From assembly GCF_037126465.1 (NCBI RefSeq), contig NW_026999295.1, positions 3,410,001 to 3,474,000 on the forward strand: a stretch of 64,000 nucleotides of DNA, given 5' to 3'. Below, piece after piece: positions 11,682 through 22,720 of the stretch. A model generated the notes under the pieces. That model was not told the DNA's origin, did not search any database, and saw nothing but the letters and a program-made list of their open reading frames with translations. The position numbers and the translations under genes were made by a program. Every line of letters begins with the position of its first letter. The stretch's first letter is position 1. Source of the DNA: Ornithodoros turicata. Taxonomy: Eukaryota > Arthropoda > Arachnida > Ixodida > Argasidae.

Positions 11682-12588
11682 GTGAGCGACGTCGACGAGT
11701 TACTCAAGAAATCTGTTTGCAAGGTCAACATGAAACTGGATGATTTTCGCCTGTTTGTCCTCTTACCACGCACGACGGAGAGCACTTCGCCAACAGCCCC
11801 GGTTCCGAAGCTCCCTGGTCAGCTGGACCCAGCCACGATTCTGCAATTCAAGAAGGACCAGCAGATCCAAATGGCCAGCCACCAGGCAGCAGCAGACACT
11901 GGTGGAACTTCTCGACTCGCTGTGCAACAACGGCTGCCGACGTCCCGAAGACCTCAAGCTGAACACCTATGATGGACACTCCCAAAGTGCGGAGACGTGG
12001 TTGAAGCTTTATGAACGAGTCTGCCAGCGTAACGGGTGGACCCGTGATGCAGCTAAGATCGACAACATGCGACCGTTCTTAACAGGCGTTGCAGGCAAAT
12101 GGTATGACTTCTGCCTCCAAGGGAACGAAAACGACACGTGGCAGTCGTGGAGGGATAGCTTCGCACAGGCTTTCCACGATAACTTAGTGGATAGGTGGAA
12201 CGAAGCACTCGTCTACAAATATCGGGGTGATTCGCTAACAGACTATTTCTTCGAGAAGCTACGACTCCTCCAACGCGCGGAGTGCAATTTGCCTGACAGG
12301 TCAGTGGTGGCACTGGTACTTCATGGCGTACCGCACGACATTCGCCAGCTGGTTCAGATACAAGGACCAAAGGACCCCCAACAGTTGTTAAGCTGTCTGC
12401 AAGACGTGAGCGTCCAAACCAGTTTCCGTGCAACCCCTGCCTCCACATCGACACTGCAGGACAGGCGTGACCCGCCACCAGCGATTCCCTCACCACACCA
12501 TCGTCGTTCACCCTTCCAGCGCACGGTCGCCGCTGCTGAGATTCATGATAACCAGGACAAAAAAAAAAACAATAAGCAAGGGTTGTAG
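11682..12588 (+). pseudogene. gag: gag of Mag-like element, one frameshift
   Basis: The N-terminal part reads well from 11682 (MSDVDELLKK..., then KLPGQLDPATILQFKKDQ). Near 11885-11900 the sensible frame shifts by one base and continues as WLKLYERVCQRNGW, FLTGVAGKWYDF and HDNLVDRWNEAL, the capsid-like retrotransposon gag domain. It ends at 12588, just after an 11-A run at about 12559. Gag would assemble the element's particle. I see no CCHC zinc knuckle. The pol frame is +1 relative to gag and overlaps its end (12428-12588), so the A run could be a frameshift site or simply an indel hotspot. Confidence 0.8.
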
Positions 12589-15514
12589 TTTCCGCCCACG
12601 GACCCCAAGCGAAACTGTCTTTTTCACCGGCAACAAACTATTGTATGTCGACCTCTTCCTTAACAAAGTAAGAACGAGAGCATTAGTTGACAGCGGATCC
12701 TCCGTAACCCTTGTGAATAGCCGTTTGATTCAGCCACGCAATGTCGAATCAGGAAGGGAAGTACAAGTGAGAGCGTTCGATGGCAGCAGCAAGCTTTTTC
12801 ACCACTGGGCACGGGTGAGGCTAGGCATTTCTGACGCAAAGATAGTAACGGACGCTTTGGTTATACAAGACGTCGAGTATGACGTCCTACTCTCCCGCCC
12901 TGACATGAAGAGATTGAGACTGAACATTTACTGGGACGATACCGTCCTCGTGGATAATGAGAGACCCGCATGTATGGTCACCACCCCAGTCCCAGCAATA
13001 CGCACACAGGAGGACGTTGCTACCTATTTCCCAGAGATCCTCCCCGTTTCAGGATACCCAGGAGCAACCACTGCGCTTCAAGTACCTTTCCGGCTCGCCG
13101 ATGAAGCACCGGTTCGTCGCAAACCCTATAACATGAGCCGTGAAAAGAAAGTATGGCTGAAGACTGAGCTACAAGAGATGCTAGCTGCTGATATCATTCG
13201 CCCATCAACGTCCACCTGAGCAGCCCCTATCACCATAGCGCCCAAGGCAGACGGCTCCTTTCGCTTGTGCACCAATTACAGAATCGTCAACAGGCAAACT
13301 GAGATCTTTCCGTTCCCTATGCCTCGTATCGATGATATCATTAACGATACAGGTGGTAGCACAGTCTTCTCTACCCTCGACCTCTGCAAACGCTTCTGGC
13401 AGGTGCCACTGACGGAAGAAACCAAGCGTTACACTGCATTTGTTCCCCCTTTCGACTTGTATGAATACAATAGACTTCCGTTTGGGTGGAAGAATTCGTC
13501 CGCGTGGTTTCAAAAATTGATGACGTCCGTACTCGAGCCTTACATCGGACACTTTGTTCATGTGTATATCGACAACATATTAGTGTATTCTCGATCGATG
13601 GATGAGCACAACAGGCATCTCCAACAGGTACTCCAGCTACTACGAGAAGCGAACCTCACGATCAATCTAAAGAAGAGTGACTTCTTCAAGTCCAGTGTCG
13701 TTTTCCTGGGCAGGCTGTTCGACGGACAGACTAAGAGCACGAAACAAGAGTCCGTAGAAAAAATTCGTCGGCTACGAAAACCGACTGACACACATTCATT
13801 AAGAGTGTTACTCGGCCTCGCCGGTCACTTCTGAGCATTTATCCAGGACTATGCCAAATGAACGCGTTGTCTGAACGTACTGCTGCAAAAGGGTACCACC
13901 TTTCTTTGGACAGAAGAGTGCGAGGCTGCCTACCAGGACATGGTAGAGATCATATCCTCGAACCCGGTGCTCTCTATTCCAGACTTTCGGCTGCCCTATG
14001 AGCTCTGTACTGACACGTCCCATTATGGCACGGGGGCCGTGCTCTATCAACGGAACGTTTCCAAGGACCGAGCACAGCAGCTCAGCGTGGTAGGATACCA
14101 TTATTATCCCTTCAACGAAACAGAGCTAAACTATCCGACCACGGAGAAGGAGTTATTCGCAGTGGTTTAAGCCCTTCGGTACTTCCGGACGTTCTTAGAA
14201 GGGAGGAAGTTTTCGCTATTCACCGACCACCAACCGATCACCCATATTATCTCGTCCGCAGACTTAAAAGGTCGACTTGCTAGGTGGGTCTGCAAGCTCC
14301 AACATTACGAGATGGAGGTCTACTATAAGCCCGGCAGAACTCTACTTGATGCCGACGCGCTGTCCCGACTGGGAATCGAGCAGCACACCGTGGCAGCTCT
14401 TAACGACATGACCCTTTGGGAGGGCACGGAACAACTGAGGTTTGTTAATGGAAGATTTGAGGTTCCGCAGACACTACGGCAAAAGGTCCTTCGATTATAC
14501 CACGACAGCCCCCATTCTGGAGGTCACGACGGCTTCTGTCGCACATACAAGAAAATCTCTAAACGCTTTGTGTGGCCAAAGATGAAACAGGACGTTGCGA
14601 AGTACGTACGATCATGTGACAGATGTCAGCGCTACAAAATCAAGTACCGTCAACGAGTTGACAGGATGACGTTACCAGAGCACTCCCGCGTGCCTTTCGA
14701 AGTTATCCACCTAGACTTCGCGGAACTCAAGAAGAAATCCGAGGGAATAAAAAGAACGCAGACATTTCTTCTTGCGATCGACCAATGCACACATACCGTA
14801 GCCACACGCCCTGGTGGTGAAGACGCTAATAGCGTTATTGCAATGTTAGAGCGCCGAATGTTTATGAACACAAAAGTCATTATCTGTGACAATGGACCTG
14901 CCTTTACTAGCCGACGTCTTTCAACATTGGCTCAAGAAAGGAGAATCAAAATCAAGCTCACGGCGCGGTACCACCCTGCAGCAACTGGCCTGGCCGAACG
15001 CGCCATCCGCGACATTAAACAGTTCATCGGCCTCTACCCCGACTTCCCTGGTGGATGGAGTCTGTGCCTCGAGGCGGCCACACACCACCGCAACCGTTCC
15101 CACAACACGGGTATCGGCTGCTCCCCGCATTATGCTTCCACTAACAAACCACCAGTTCAGGAGGCTGACAAGGAGCTCGGAATAGCTGACGCACTTCAGT
15201 TGAAAGAAGCAAGGAACACATCCGTGCAAGGAGCGAAGTACAGGAGACGGATGAAGCACTACTTCGACCGTCGCCACAGTGCCTGTGTCCCTGACATTCA
15301 AATAGGTGACCTTGTGCTTGTGCGCACTGGACTTCCCGGACCACAATCAGTCTTACATGGTCCTGTTCCTGTTGTCCAGACAGCCCATAAGCAGGGCATA
15401 CTTAAAACGATTGGGTACACACACACCAACGGAGAGTTTAGACTTGCCACTATTGCCAATGTGTTTAGATACCATCCCAGGAGGGATGAACCCGTGACCC
15501 CCCGGCCCTTGTAG
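12560..15514 (+). pseudogene. pol: pol of Mag-like element: PR-RT-RNaseH-IN with four in-frame stops
   Basis: One continuous frame carries an aspartic protease (VDSGSSVTLV, about 12686), RT (TLDLCKRFWQVPL, about 13374), RNase H (CTDTSHYGTGAVLYQ near 14008, FTDHQPITHI near 14219), integrase zinc region (HDSPHSGGH then CDRCQ) and core with acidic residues in HLDFAE, CDNGPAF and GLAERAI. It is interrupted by stops at 13217-13219 (where Trp is usual), 13832-13834, 13859-13861 and 14168-14170, with no frameshifts. The RT motif is YIDN rather than YxDD. The natural stop TAG at 15512-15514 uses bases of the 3' LTR. This copy cannot make active enzyme. Confidence 0.92.
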
Positions 15515-15592
15515 CCAGCCGGGAGAGACGAGGAAGAAGAGGAGTAGGTAGGATAGAATAAAGGAGAAGGTTCTGAGACAAGAACTGTTACA
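15510..15592 (+). repeat. 3' LTR (83 bp)
   Basis: Identical to the 5' LTR and followed by the second AAGTG. The bases before it are C-rich, not a polypurine tract of the usual kind. Confidence 0.93.
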
Positions 15593-15597
15593 AAGTG

Positions 15598-16301
15598 TAG
15601 AGGGTGCATCTCTAGAAAATTAATTAGTGTTCCTTGGTCGTAAAGATACCTCGACAGGAAGTATTCCTCTACCCCTCGAAGAGTCTAGTAGTTCTCATCT
15701 GTTTCTTCTCCTACTGTCGACGTCATATTAATGTTCCGCACCTGTCCACAGACTCCAAATGTGTCACAAAGTCTGTAACACGTAACGAGACTAGTGCTTC
15801 CATCTGTGGACTTTGCACAGCTGCTTTCGGCTATTTCTGTCATGCCAACTTGAGTGCCTGGATCACACACACACACGAAGCAGTCTTGCGCCAATTCAAC
15901 ACTGGAAGACCCCTAAAATTAAATTTGTTGATGTTGACAACGTTCAGTACGGGACAAGTAGGATAACATAAGTTAAATGGAATCCGACATAGCTATATTA
16001 TAATTTATACATATGTGACACTTGTACATGCCTGAGACGTTGTGTTGAACTCGTCACCTCGGTGAAGCAAAATCACTGGTTACTGAACGGCAGTTTGCTT
16101 CGGAAGTCTTCGCAATTCGCCTTCTACAGCATCTTCGTAGTCAACGGCCGCAAAATGAGCTCTGCACATACGACACGACTGCTGTTTCTAATAGCCGAGT
16201 GCTTCGATCTACATTCGTTTTCACGCACTCTCCTGTGGAATCTTGGAATCGAAGGTGATTTTTGCATCACCCAACACCAAAACTACACCAGGCATATGTA
16301 G
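15598..16301 (-). pseudogene. THAP and cysteine-rich exons of copy A transposase, decayed
   Basis: On the minus strand, about 16300-16090 reads MPGVVLVLGD..., KIPQES, IEALGY and CRAHFAAVDYEDAV, a THAP-type C2CH DNA-binding domain with stop codons inside. After a putative intron, 15894-15685 reads DCFVCVCDPGTQVGMTEIAE then TSTVGEETDEN. The same two exons are at 24147-24422 and 24535-25383 in copy B. The next exon continues through 15598 to 11439 once the LTR element is removed. Confidence 0.65.
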
Positions 16302-16787
16302 GTCTCTCGAATACGTGACACAGCAGCCGCAGACATGTTATTCACTTCCATTTTCTGCTTCGCGCGACCAACATGACCACCCACGGCGTAGACAATAAAC
16401 GTATACACGCGATAACACAGACGGCACAGATTGGAGATGGCGCGACGGATCGTAGCTCGTAGTGGCGAAGTAGCTGAACGCTTTATTAATGTAGAAACTA
16501 CGGGAGTGAGTGCCATTTCTAAAATGGCGTTTAGCTGTAAGATAATATGCGTCGACTTTGTTCTCTACAATATTAGCTCTCACGTGGTAAGGGTTGACCA
16601 ATCCCAACTTGCTCTTTTCGCCGTTCGTTGGCAGCACCGCCCATGTTCCGGCAATCTTCAAAATATTTATACGTAAAAAATATGCCGAATTGAGAAGTAA
16701 CGCTTTCTGTGTGTTATCAAACAATGATGATGTGCACGATAGTGGTCAAAAATATGGGGGTTATTTTTCACTTTTCAGTCTTTTTAA

Positions 16788-17579
16788 GTAGCTCAGATTG
16801 AAGACAGCTATAACGATATGCTATCCAACCTGCCAACTTGCAGAACTAAAAATTTTGTAAGGCTGCGCGCAGCACGATGGTGGGGGATCCTCAGCGCTGA
16901 TTTTGTACGCTCGAAGTCGAGGTGCGATGCACTATCGGTGATTCTGTCAACCACAAGATTGGAGGGCATGTATCGTGCAATCGGGTGATTGAACGAAATT
17001 TGGGTATCTCAAGAATAGTCCGGGAGAGCTGGCAGGTATGCCAATGCATCATAAAATTTTACACAATATGTACATTTACAGTCGGTTTACGGTCTTACAT
17101 TTACAAGTGCTGATGCTTATGAAAAATGGTCAAAAGTTAATGGAGCACAAAAGCTTAAGCAAGATCATAGCACCTCACCCTTCTCAAGAATATCTTTTAG
17201 TTTTGACCACAAGTTTTCTTCAACTCGATGTTAAGTTGTCTTAGCTGCCTATTATCTTTCCTCATCTTATCGTATTTGCGCTGCAGCTCCTTCAGATCCT
17301 TCTTCAGGACCAGCTCGTCGTCGTCTGACGAGTAGATAACATGCGATAGGCATCTCTCCTGCCAAGCAGGAGAGATACATTGAAGACCACCAACTTTTTG
17401 GTTCCTGTTAGTTAGTTCTGTTATAATAGTCTTGCCTTTTTGGAGACTTTTCAGTGCCCACAGCAAAATGTCAGAACAACACAGGAATCTTGCTGTGTCA
17501 CATAAGTGTAATTTGAGCATTGTACCTGCTAGAACCATTATTCATTTTAAACAATATGCTCCATTCATATGCGTTGTTC
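16788..17579. other. Unassigned, with one coiled-coil-like minus frame
   Basis: A minus-strand frame at 17197-17538 (113 codons) ends in a charged helix, ELVLKKDLKELQRKYDKM then RKDNRQLRQLNIELKK, typical of a coiled coil. It could be an exon of a host or transposon gene, but I do not recognise a domain. The rest shows nothing. Confidence 0.3.
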
Positions 17580-17589
17580 TCATCCACTT

Positions 17590-19199
17590 TTTTTTTTTTA
17601 CAGGGACGTTGAAGTATATGCGGCGCATGTAACGGAGGATCTGATAGAAAGGAGCAACCAAAGTGTGTTGAATGCAAGGAAGTTGGCTGTCCGCCGCGGC
17701 AAAGATGTCGACGGTGCCAAAGGTCCCAGCCCGTCGTGTGTGTGTGTGTGTGTGTGTGTGGAGGGGGGGGGGGTGCCCCCTGACTATATGCCTTGTGTCG
17801 CTTGGTGTTGTGATGTATATTACTGAACTGTGGATGACATCACCTGGAGAGCCATACTACACTGGCAGGAAGCTTAAGGGAGAATCACTTCAGAAATCTA
17901 TGGGCAATTTTGGTTCGCACAAGACACGTGAGCGCTCTCTACCATCTTAAGATTGGTACTGGCGTGTTCTCTTAGCTGTTCTGTAGTCAATGACGTACTT
18001 TTTTAGGGGACGAGGTTGAGCTGTTGATTTTTAATAAATTAAAGTTTGGTGCGTCTCGAACATGTGCTGCCATCTCGATAGACTGTTGCACACTAAAATA
18101 TTTGCGAATTCGGGCTCAATACAAATCAATGGATAGTCCCGGAATTCTACAGAATGTGTCATTAAGCAAGGGGAATACGCCACTACATCTGTTTTGACGA
18201 TATTTTACGCCGTTTCTGAGCGGTGTGCGAACAAACTTTCTCTATTGTCTTGCGCTGAAGTGATTCCCCCTTAATCTTGTGAATCAACGATTGTGCGCTA
18301 TTACTCCTCCAGGATCATGTAGGCGGTTAACCCATTCCGAGTGGAGGGCCTGAATTTTGTATTATATGCTTCCTTCGTTGCATGGGGTGTTGGAAACAGA
18401 GTTTCTTGTGCATGCGTCAATGCTAGCAGGAGAAGTCTTCCTGCTTTTGTAAAATACTGTTAAAGACAGCGACATTGCCGAAGCTGACAGGCTGTTAAAA
18501 GCATTTGCATGTGTCACAACACAACTGTATGGCGGAGCTGCGGCACGTTTTAACATTCATCAGCTATTACACTTGGCAAAAACTGTAACAATGTTGGGTC
18601 CCTTATGGGCAAGATCAATGTGGGGGGAATGGGAAGCTAGTGAATCTAGTGTCGGCAGCCAAAGGAGTACCTCTCGAGATCGCAGAACGCCTGGTGATGA
18701 GAGACACATTGAATGACATGGTAACGGCAGTTCCTGTTTCTGGACGCCTAAACCGTGTACTGAAAAGCTCACTGCCACGAATGCAAACCGGTTACGTGAC
18801 AGTGGGCTAGGTGCTGTACAGTGTGACAAACATCTCTCGGACCAGGCTTCAGAGTTGTTGTTCTCGAAGTTGGGGAAAACTGTAACCGTGGACCACTATT
18901 ACAGGGCTTATATCGACAGTACAACTGTGCATGCTAAGGAGTACAACCATACTCAGCGATCTTGTTCGTCCTATTTGAAGATGCGGGATGAAAGTTATTG
19001 TGAAGTGCAGGGAATTTTTGTGCTTCGTGAACCCCAGGAAAGAGTTACCTTGCTACGCAAGCCTTTACTTATCAGTGATGTCCCACCGTTTCACCATGCA
19101 TCGCATATTTACACTTGTCATTGCCCTCCTGCCTTTGAAGGACTCTGCATTTACTTCGCAGAGGATGTTGACAGTCAGCTGGTCTTCGTCAAGGTCTAG
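17590..19199 (+). pseudogene. DUF4218 (CACTA/EnSpm-like) transposase, broken
   Basis: Pieces in order: RDVEVYAAHVTEDLI (from 17605, after a TTTTACAG acceptor), GAKGPSPS, then PPDYMPC and ELWMTSP (about 17780-17840), EWRA*ILYYMLPSLHGVL (about 18338), LYGGAAARFNIHQLLHLA (about 18522), GPLWA, GKLVNLVSAAKGVPLEIAER (about 18632) and a C-terminal frame ending at 19199 with HYYRAYIDSTTVHAKEY. This is the order of DUF4218-type transposase proteins. A (TG)n/poly-G tract at 17738-17774 replaces coding sequence, and there are stops and at least three frameshifts (near 17775, 18620 and 18810). The protein would have cut and moved a DNA transposon. Terminal repeats were not found. Confidence 0.8.
17738..17774. 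repeat. (TG)n and poly-G tract within transposase
   Basis: A pure GT run of about 22 bp, then GGA and a G run. It lies between GPSPS and PPDYMPC of the transposase, where about 10-15 conserved residues are expected. Confidence 0.9.
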
Positions 19200-19412
19200 A
19201 ATTCAAAATATGTCTTTGAGCAACTTAACATGTGGGAAACTTATTGAAATGTATGGAGCCAACAGAGGGGAACTACCATGGAAACCTACTGCTTTGTTCA
19301 CTTTTATGGCTTAAAATCTGCTATAAATATACGTTGTAAGCACTTTTACATCAATCAATTTTATGAAGAGAGTATATATATATATCTATACTCATGGAAC
19401 GATGCGACAGCA

Positions 19413-19457
19413 CCAGAGGACACGTGTTTCGCCGTGTTTGCGGCTCGTCAGCTCTGG
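19413..19457 (-). ncRNA. Hammerhead ribozyme motif, minus strand
   Basis: On the minus strand the order is stem I CCAGAG, core CTGACGAG, stem II CCG-CAAACA-CGG, core CGAAA, a very short stem III (C-A with T-G around CG), cleavage triplet GTC, then stem I CTCTGG. All conserved core bases (CUGANGA, GAAA, NUH) are present. The minimal stem III is a feature of Penelope hammerheads, which are thought to act as dimers. It lies on the same strand as the Penelope ORF, downstream of the endonuclease. Confidence 0.85.
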
Positions 19458-19656
19458 GTAGCTGCGCACCGTCCGGAATTGGCAAACCAAGAGTTGTTCA
19501 GCGAGCGATATACACCTGGGAGGGTGACTGAGCACTCCTCAATGCCACAGTGCAGCCAGTGGATTATAATGCAGGAAATAAAGCCATTAAAGAAACAAGT
19601 AAATGACACAGGAAATGACAGAGGAAATTTGCCAATTCCGAACGATGCGTAGCTAC

Positions 19657-19701
19657 CCAGAGCTGACGAGCCGCAAACACGGCGAAACACGTGTCCTCTG
19701 G
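19657..19701 (+). ncRNA. Hammerhead ribozyme motif, plus strand
   Basis: Identical 45-base motif to the one at 19413-19457 but in opposite orientation: stem I 19657-19662 with 19696-19701, core CTGACGAG 19663-19670, GAAA 19684-19687, predicted cleavage after C19695. Confidence 0.85.
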
Positions 19702-19845
19702 TGCTGTCGCATCGTTCCATGAGTATCTGTTTCTCTGCGTGCAGCCATAGAAGCCATCTTAATCTGTAATTTTGAATTTCGAACACGTCCTGTGTCATTT
19801 ACTTGTTATTTGTGTCATTTACTGTGTCATTTACGATGCGACAGC

Positions 19846-19890
19846 ACGAGAGCACACGTGTTTCGCCGCGCTTGGGCTGGTCAGCTCTGG
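19846..19890 (-). ncRNA. Degenerate hammerhead motif
   Basis: Same layout on the minus strand, but the core reads CTGACCAG (the essential G8 position changed) and the cleavage triplet is GTG, which is not NUH, so it should not cleave. Confidence 0.6.
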
Positions 19891-20143
19891 GTAGCTGCGC
19901 ATCGTTCGGAATTGGCAAACCAGGCACTAGATCGGTTTGAAGCAGGTCTAGTGTCATTTACTTGTTTCTTTAATGGCTTTTTTTTTCTGCACTATAATCT
20001 ACTGGCTTGCACTGTGGCATTGAGGAGTGCTCAGTCATCCTCCCAGGTGTATATCGCTCGACGAGAGGATATGGGAGAGGGTTATGTACAAGGGAAAGAG
20101 AGCAGCGCATGCGCTTTTGTCATGACTAACACAGGTTGGTGAC

Positions 20144-20990
20144 TTAACGAAAGAGGAATGGCCGGGTCTGTGGGTTAGATTTGTGGACATTGAGCCGCGT
20201 TCTAAATGATGTAGCTGTCTGTCCGATATATTGGGCGGTGCATTCATTGCATTCAAGAAGATAGACCACATTGGAAGAATTACAGTTAAAGTCGCAATTA
20301 ATGTTGACACGACAATTACAATTGCTACTTTCTGCTGGTTTAGCGGCTTGCATTGATTTACAAATTTGGCATCTACTTGCATGACAAGCGTGGCAACCAA
20401 TGTTATTTTCTGGAAGTTTGTTAATTTTGGCATTTACTAGTGTGTCTTGGATGTTCCGCGCCCGGCGATAGCTTACGCGTGGTGGCTGTGGAAATATTTC
20501 CTTCATCCGATCAGCTTGTGAAAGAATTGTGTAGTGGCGGTTGAGTATCCGGCTAATGTTAGGAACGCTGCCATTGAATGTGACAGTGCGATTTACTGCA
20601 GAATTTCCATTGGCTCTAGGAGATCTTTGGAGCAATTGTTGGCGATCTGTGGATCTTGCTCTGGCTATAGCGTCCCTCACAAGTTTAACCGGGTATTCAC
20701 GATCAATGAAGGTTTGCTCTAGTCGTTGAAGATGGTTGTCTAGCTCGGCATCGTTAGTGCATATTCTGCGGTAGCGCAATACCTGACTGTAAGGTATGGC
20801 TAACTTAGTATGCCTTGGATGGCAACTGCGGAACGATAAGTACTGCTGAGCGTCTGTAGGCTTCCGGTATAGGTTGGTTGAGATAACGCCGTTTTGTAAC
20901 TTGACTTCCACATCCAAGAAGGTAACAGTGGACGCGGAGTAGTGGGAGGTACATTGAACGTTAGGGTGAATTTGGTTGAACTGGTTGATG
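20144..20990 (-). pseudogene. Penelope RT end and GIY-YIG endonuclease
   Basis: Starts after the RT active-site region (KRFLDDIFIIW, about 21050-21018) and continues FLDVEVKLQNGVISTNLYRK, then a linker with CHACHASRCQIC, and the GIY-YIG domain, NSSNVVYLLEC then AQYIGQTATSFRTRLNVHKS. The endonuclease nicks DNA to prime reverse transcription. The frame is open from 20917 to 20144. After NVHKSNPQTRPFLFR it stops; the usual end of the domain is recovered only in another frame toward 20035. Confidence 0.88.
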
Positions 20991-21009
20991 AACGTGAGAA
21001 GGTCGATTT

Positions 21010-22720
21010 AAGAATAAGGCCATATGATAAAAATATCATCTAAAAATCTCTTACACGAGTGGTTTCAATACGGAACATTCGAGAAATGTTTCCTCCAGGG
21101 ATGCCATGAAGATATTTGCATAGTTGGGGGCCATTCTCGTGCCCATAGCTGTCCCGTTAACTTGCAGATAATGCTTGTTACCAGATTCAAAGTTATTGGA
21201 GGTCAAAATAAGGGTTAGCAGTTCGGGGAGGACAGTCGGATCATACGGCTGGCCAGGTTGATTTCTGTATGCTGAAACGGCCGCTGCTATACCATCTGCG
21301 TGGGGAATATTTGTGTAAAGGGACGTGACGTCTAACGATGCCAAGAGATAGCTTGAGGGAACGGTTACTTGCGATACAGTTTGAAGGAAATGGTTGGTAT
21401 CTTTGACGTAGGAAGGTAATTTAGGGGGGATAGATTTAAGAATGTGATCGACGAAGGACGATATATTTTCTGTAGCGGTACCGTTACTGGACACAACTGG
21501 TCTTCCGGGATTGCCTGGTTTATGTATCTTAGGGAGCATGTAAAATCGGCCTGGTTTAGGGTTTTTAGGAAGTAAGTATTCGTAGAGCGCATCGCCAATT
21601 TTCTTAGTGGCCTTTAACCGTTTTAGTGTTTTACATATATCTGCTGCAATTTCATTGGTGGGGTCGGATTCGAGAGGTTTGTAAAAGTCTGCACAATTAA
21701 GTTGACGGAGTCCTTCCACCATATAAGCTTGCTTATCCATTACGACTATGGCACCTCTTTTATCAGCCTGCTTGATTATGATACTTTCGTTGCTTTCTAG
21801 TGCGGACAAGCTTTGCTGTTCTGCCTTCGTAGATTGTGCCGGAATTTCCGATTGGTTGACTTTGCAGAACAAGCGCAGAAAGTTGGGCTAGTTGGTGAGA
21901 CAGCATACTGCAGATGTTAGGACGCGGAAGACAGGGACTGAAGGAAGCACACAAACACAAGCGTCTGTATTGCAGGCAAAAGAATGCTTTTAAAACATTA
22001 CCGGTAGGCGACACGTGCCGGGTTATAAGCCTCAAACCGTGCTGATAGACGCACGGCAGCAAGACTTTGCAGAAGTAGTGAGGATATCTTTCTGAACAGC
22101 TTTTATATACATATCAAGACTTTTATCGCGGTTCGGGTTGGGAGTAAAATCGGATTTTATACGGAAAGAATTTAGATTTGATTGCGGTTTGTCGTAGAAG
22201 TATTTCGTAAGGCGTAGTCGCCGCGCAAAGCTGTCAAGATCCAGATGTAGCTGATATTCATTGATTTTACTGTTTTTGGGACAAAACGATAATCCCTTCT
22301 CCAGCAGAGAGATTTCCGCGGGTGTAAGGTCACGAGAAGAAAGGTTCACTACGCTACATTTGGTTAGTGGGGGAAGTCGGGGGCTGACTGGCTGTTGCTG
22401 TCTAACGGGGTATCTGGACGTAGTTGTGAAGTATTGCTACGGGCTTCGTGATTAGGGGGAGCCGAATCTGTGGAAGTATTATGAGTTGGAGGGCACTCTA
22501 TTTTGTCTCTAAATAATTTCTTTTGCTTTCGGAGCTTCAGGTGGACGTTTTTCTTTTGGAGGAATTTGTCTAACTCTGATCTATGAGAATGAGACAACGG
22601 GGTAGTGCTGTTAATGGCGTCGGCGTGTTCGGATAGAGAGTGGATAGTATCTTGGCAGTGATGAATTAGAATTTTAGTTAGGTCTAAAGATGCTTTGTTA
22701 AGAACGGACAGCCATCGCAC
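21010..22720 (-). pseudogene. Penelope N-terminus and reverse transcriptase
   Basis: N-terminal part: SLLEKGLSFCPKNSKINEYQ then LDLDSFARRLRLTKYFYDK (22310-22190). RT: IIIKQADKRGAIVVMDKQAY (about 21780), PGRFYMLPKIHKPG, motif A LLASLDVTSLYTNIP (about 21340), motif B VNGTAMGTRMAPNYANIF (about 21160), and motif C FLDD just past a frameshift at about 21055. This is the Penelope type of RT, related to telomerase RT. The reading frame is lost between about 21880 and 22045. Confidence 0.87.

Larger units (their letters stand above)
11440..15592 (+). mobile_element. Complete Mag/Gypsy-like LTR retrotransposon with 83 bp LTRs
   Basis: Identical 83 bp direct repeats at 11440-11522 and 15510-15592 start TGTAGCC and end TTACA, with a 5 bp target duplication AAGTG at 11435-11439 and 15593-15597. 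A primer-binding-site-like TGGCGCAGCCGAC follows the 5' LTR at about 11524. Gag and pol fill the interior. Very short LTRs (77 bp in silkworm Mag) fit the Mag lineage; this assignment is inference. It inserted into copy A. Identical LTRs suggest a recent insertion, yet gag and pol are disrupted. Confidence 0.93.
9003..16783 (-). mobile_element. THAP/Kolobok-like DNA transposon, copy A (internally deleted)
   Basis: Boundaries are inferred from TTAA at 8999-9002 and 16784-16787 and short inverted ends: left AGGGACTGTAAAG, right (reverse complement) AAAGACTGAAAAG. TTAA duplication is typical of Kolobok and piggyBac elements. On the minus strand the order is THAP exon remnant (about 16060-16300), cysteine-rich exon (15690-15890), then a transposase fragment (11340-11439). 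This order matches copy B on the plus strand (23562 onward). Relative to copy B, about 4.8 kb containing most of the transposase is deleted, so this is a non-autonomous derivative. It also carries a convergent P2X7-like region near its other end, and a Mag-like LTR element is inserted at 11440-15592. Confidence 0.7.
19393..19721. repeat. 94 bp inverted repeat carrying two ribozyme motifs
   Basis: 19393-19486 and 19628-19721 are reverse complements with about three mismatches, separated by about 140 bp. A third, diverged copy in the first orientation is at about 19832-19925. Confidence 0.9.
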
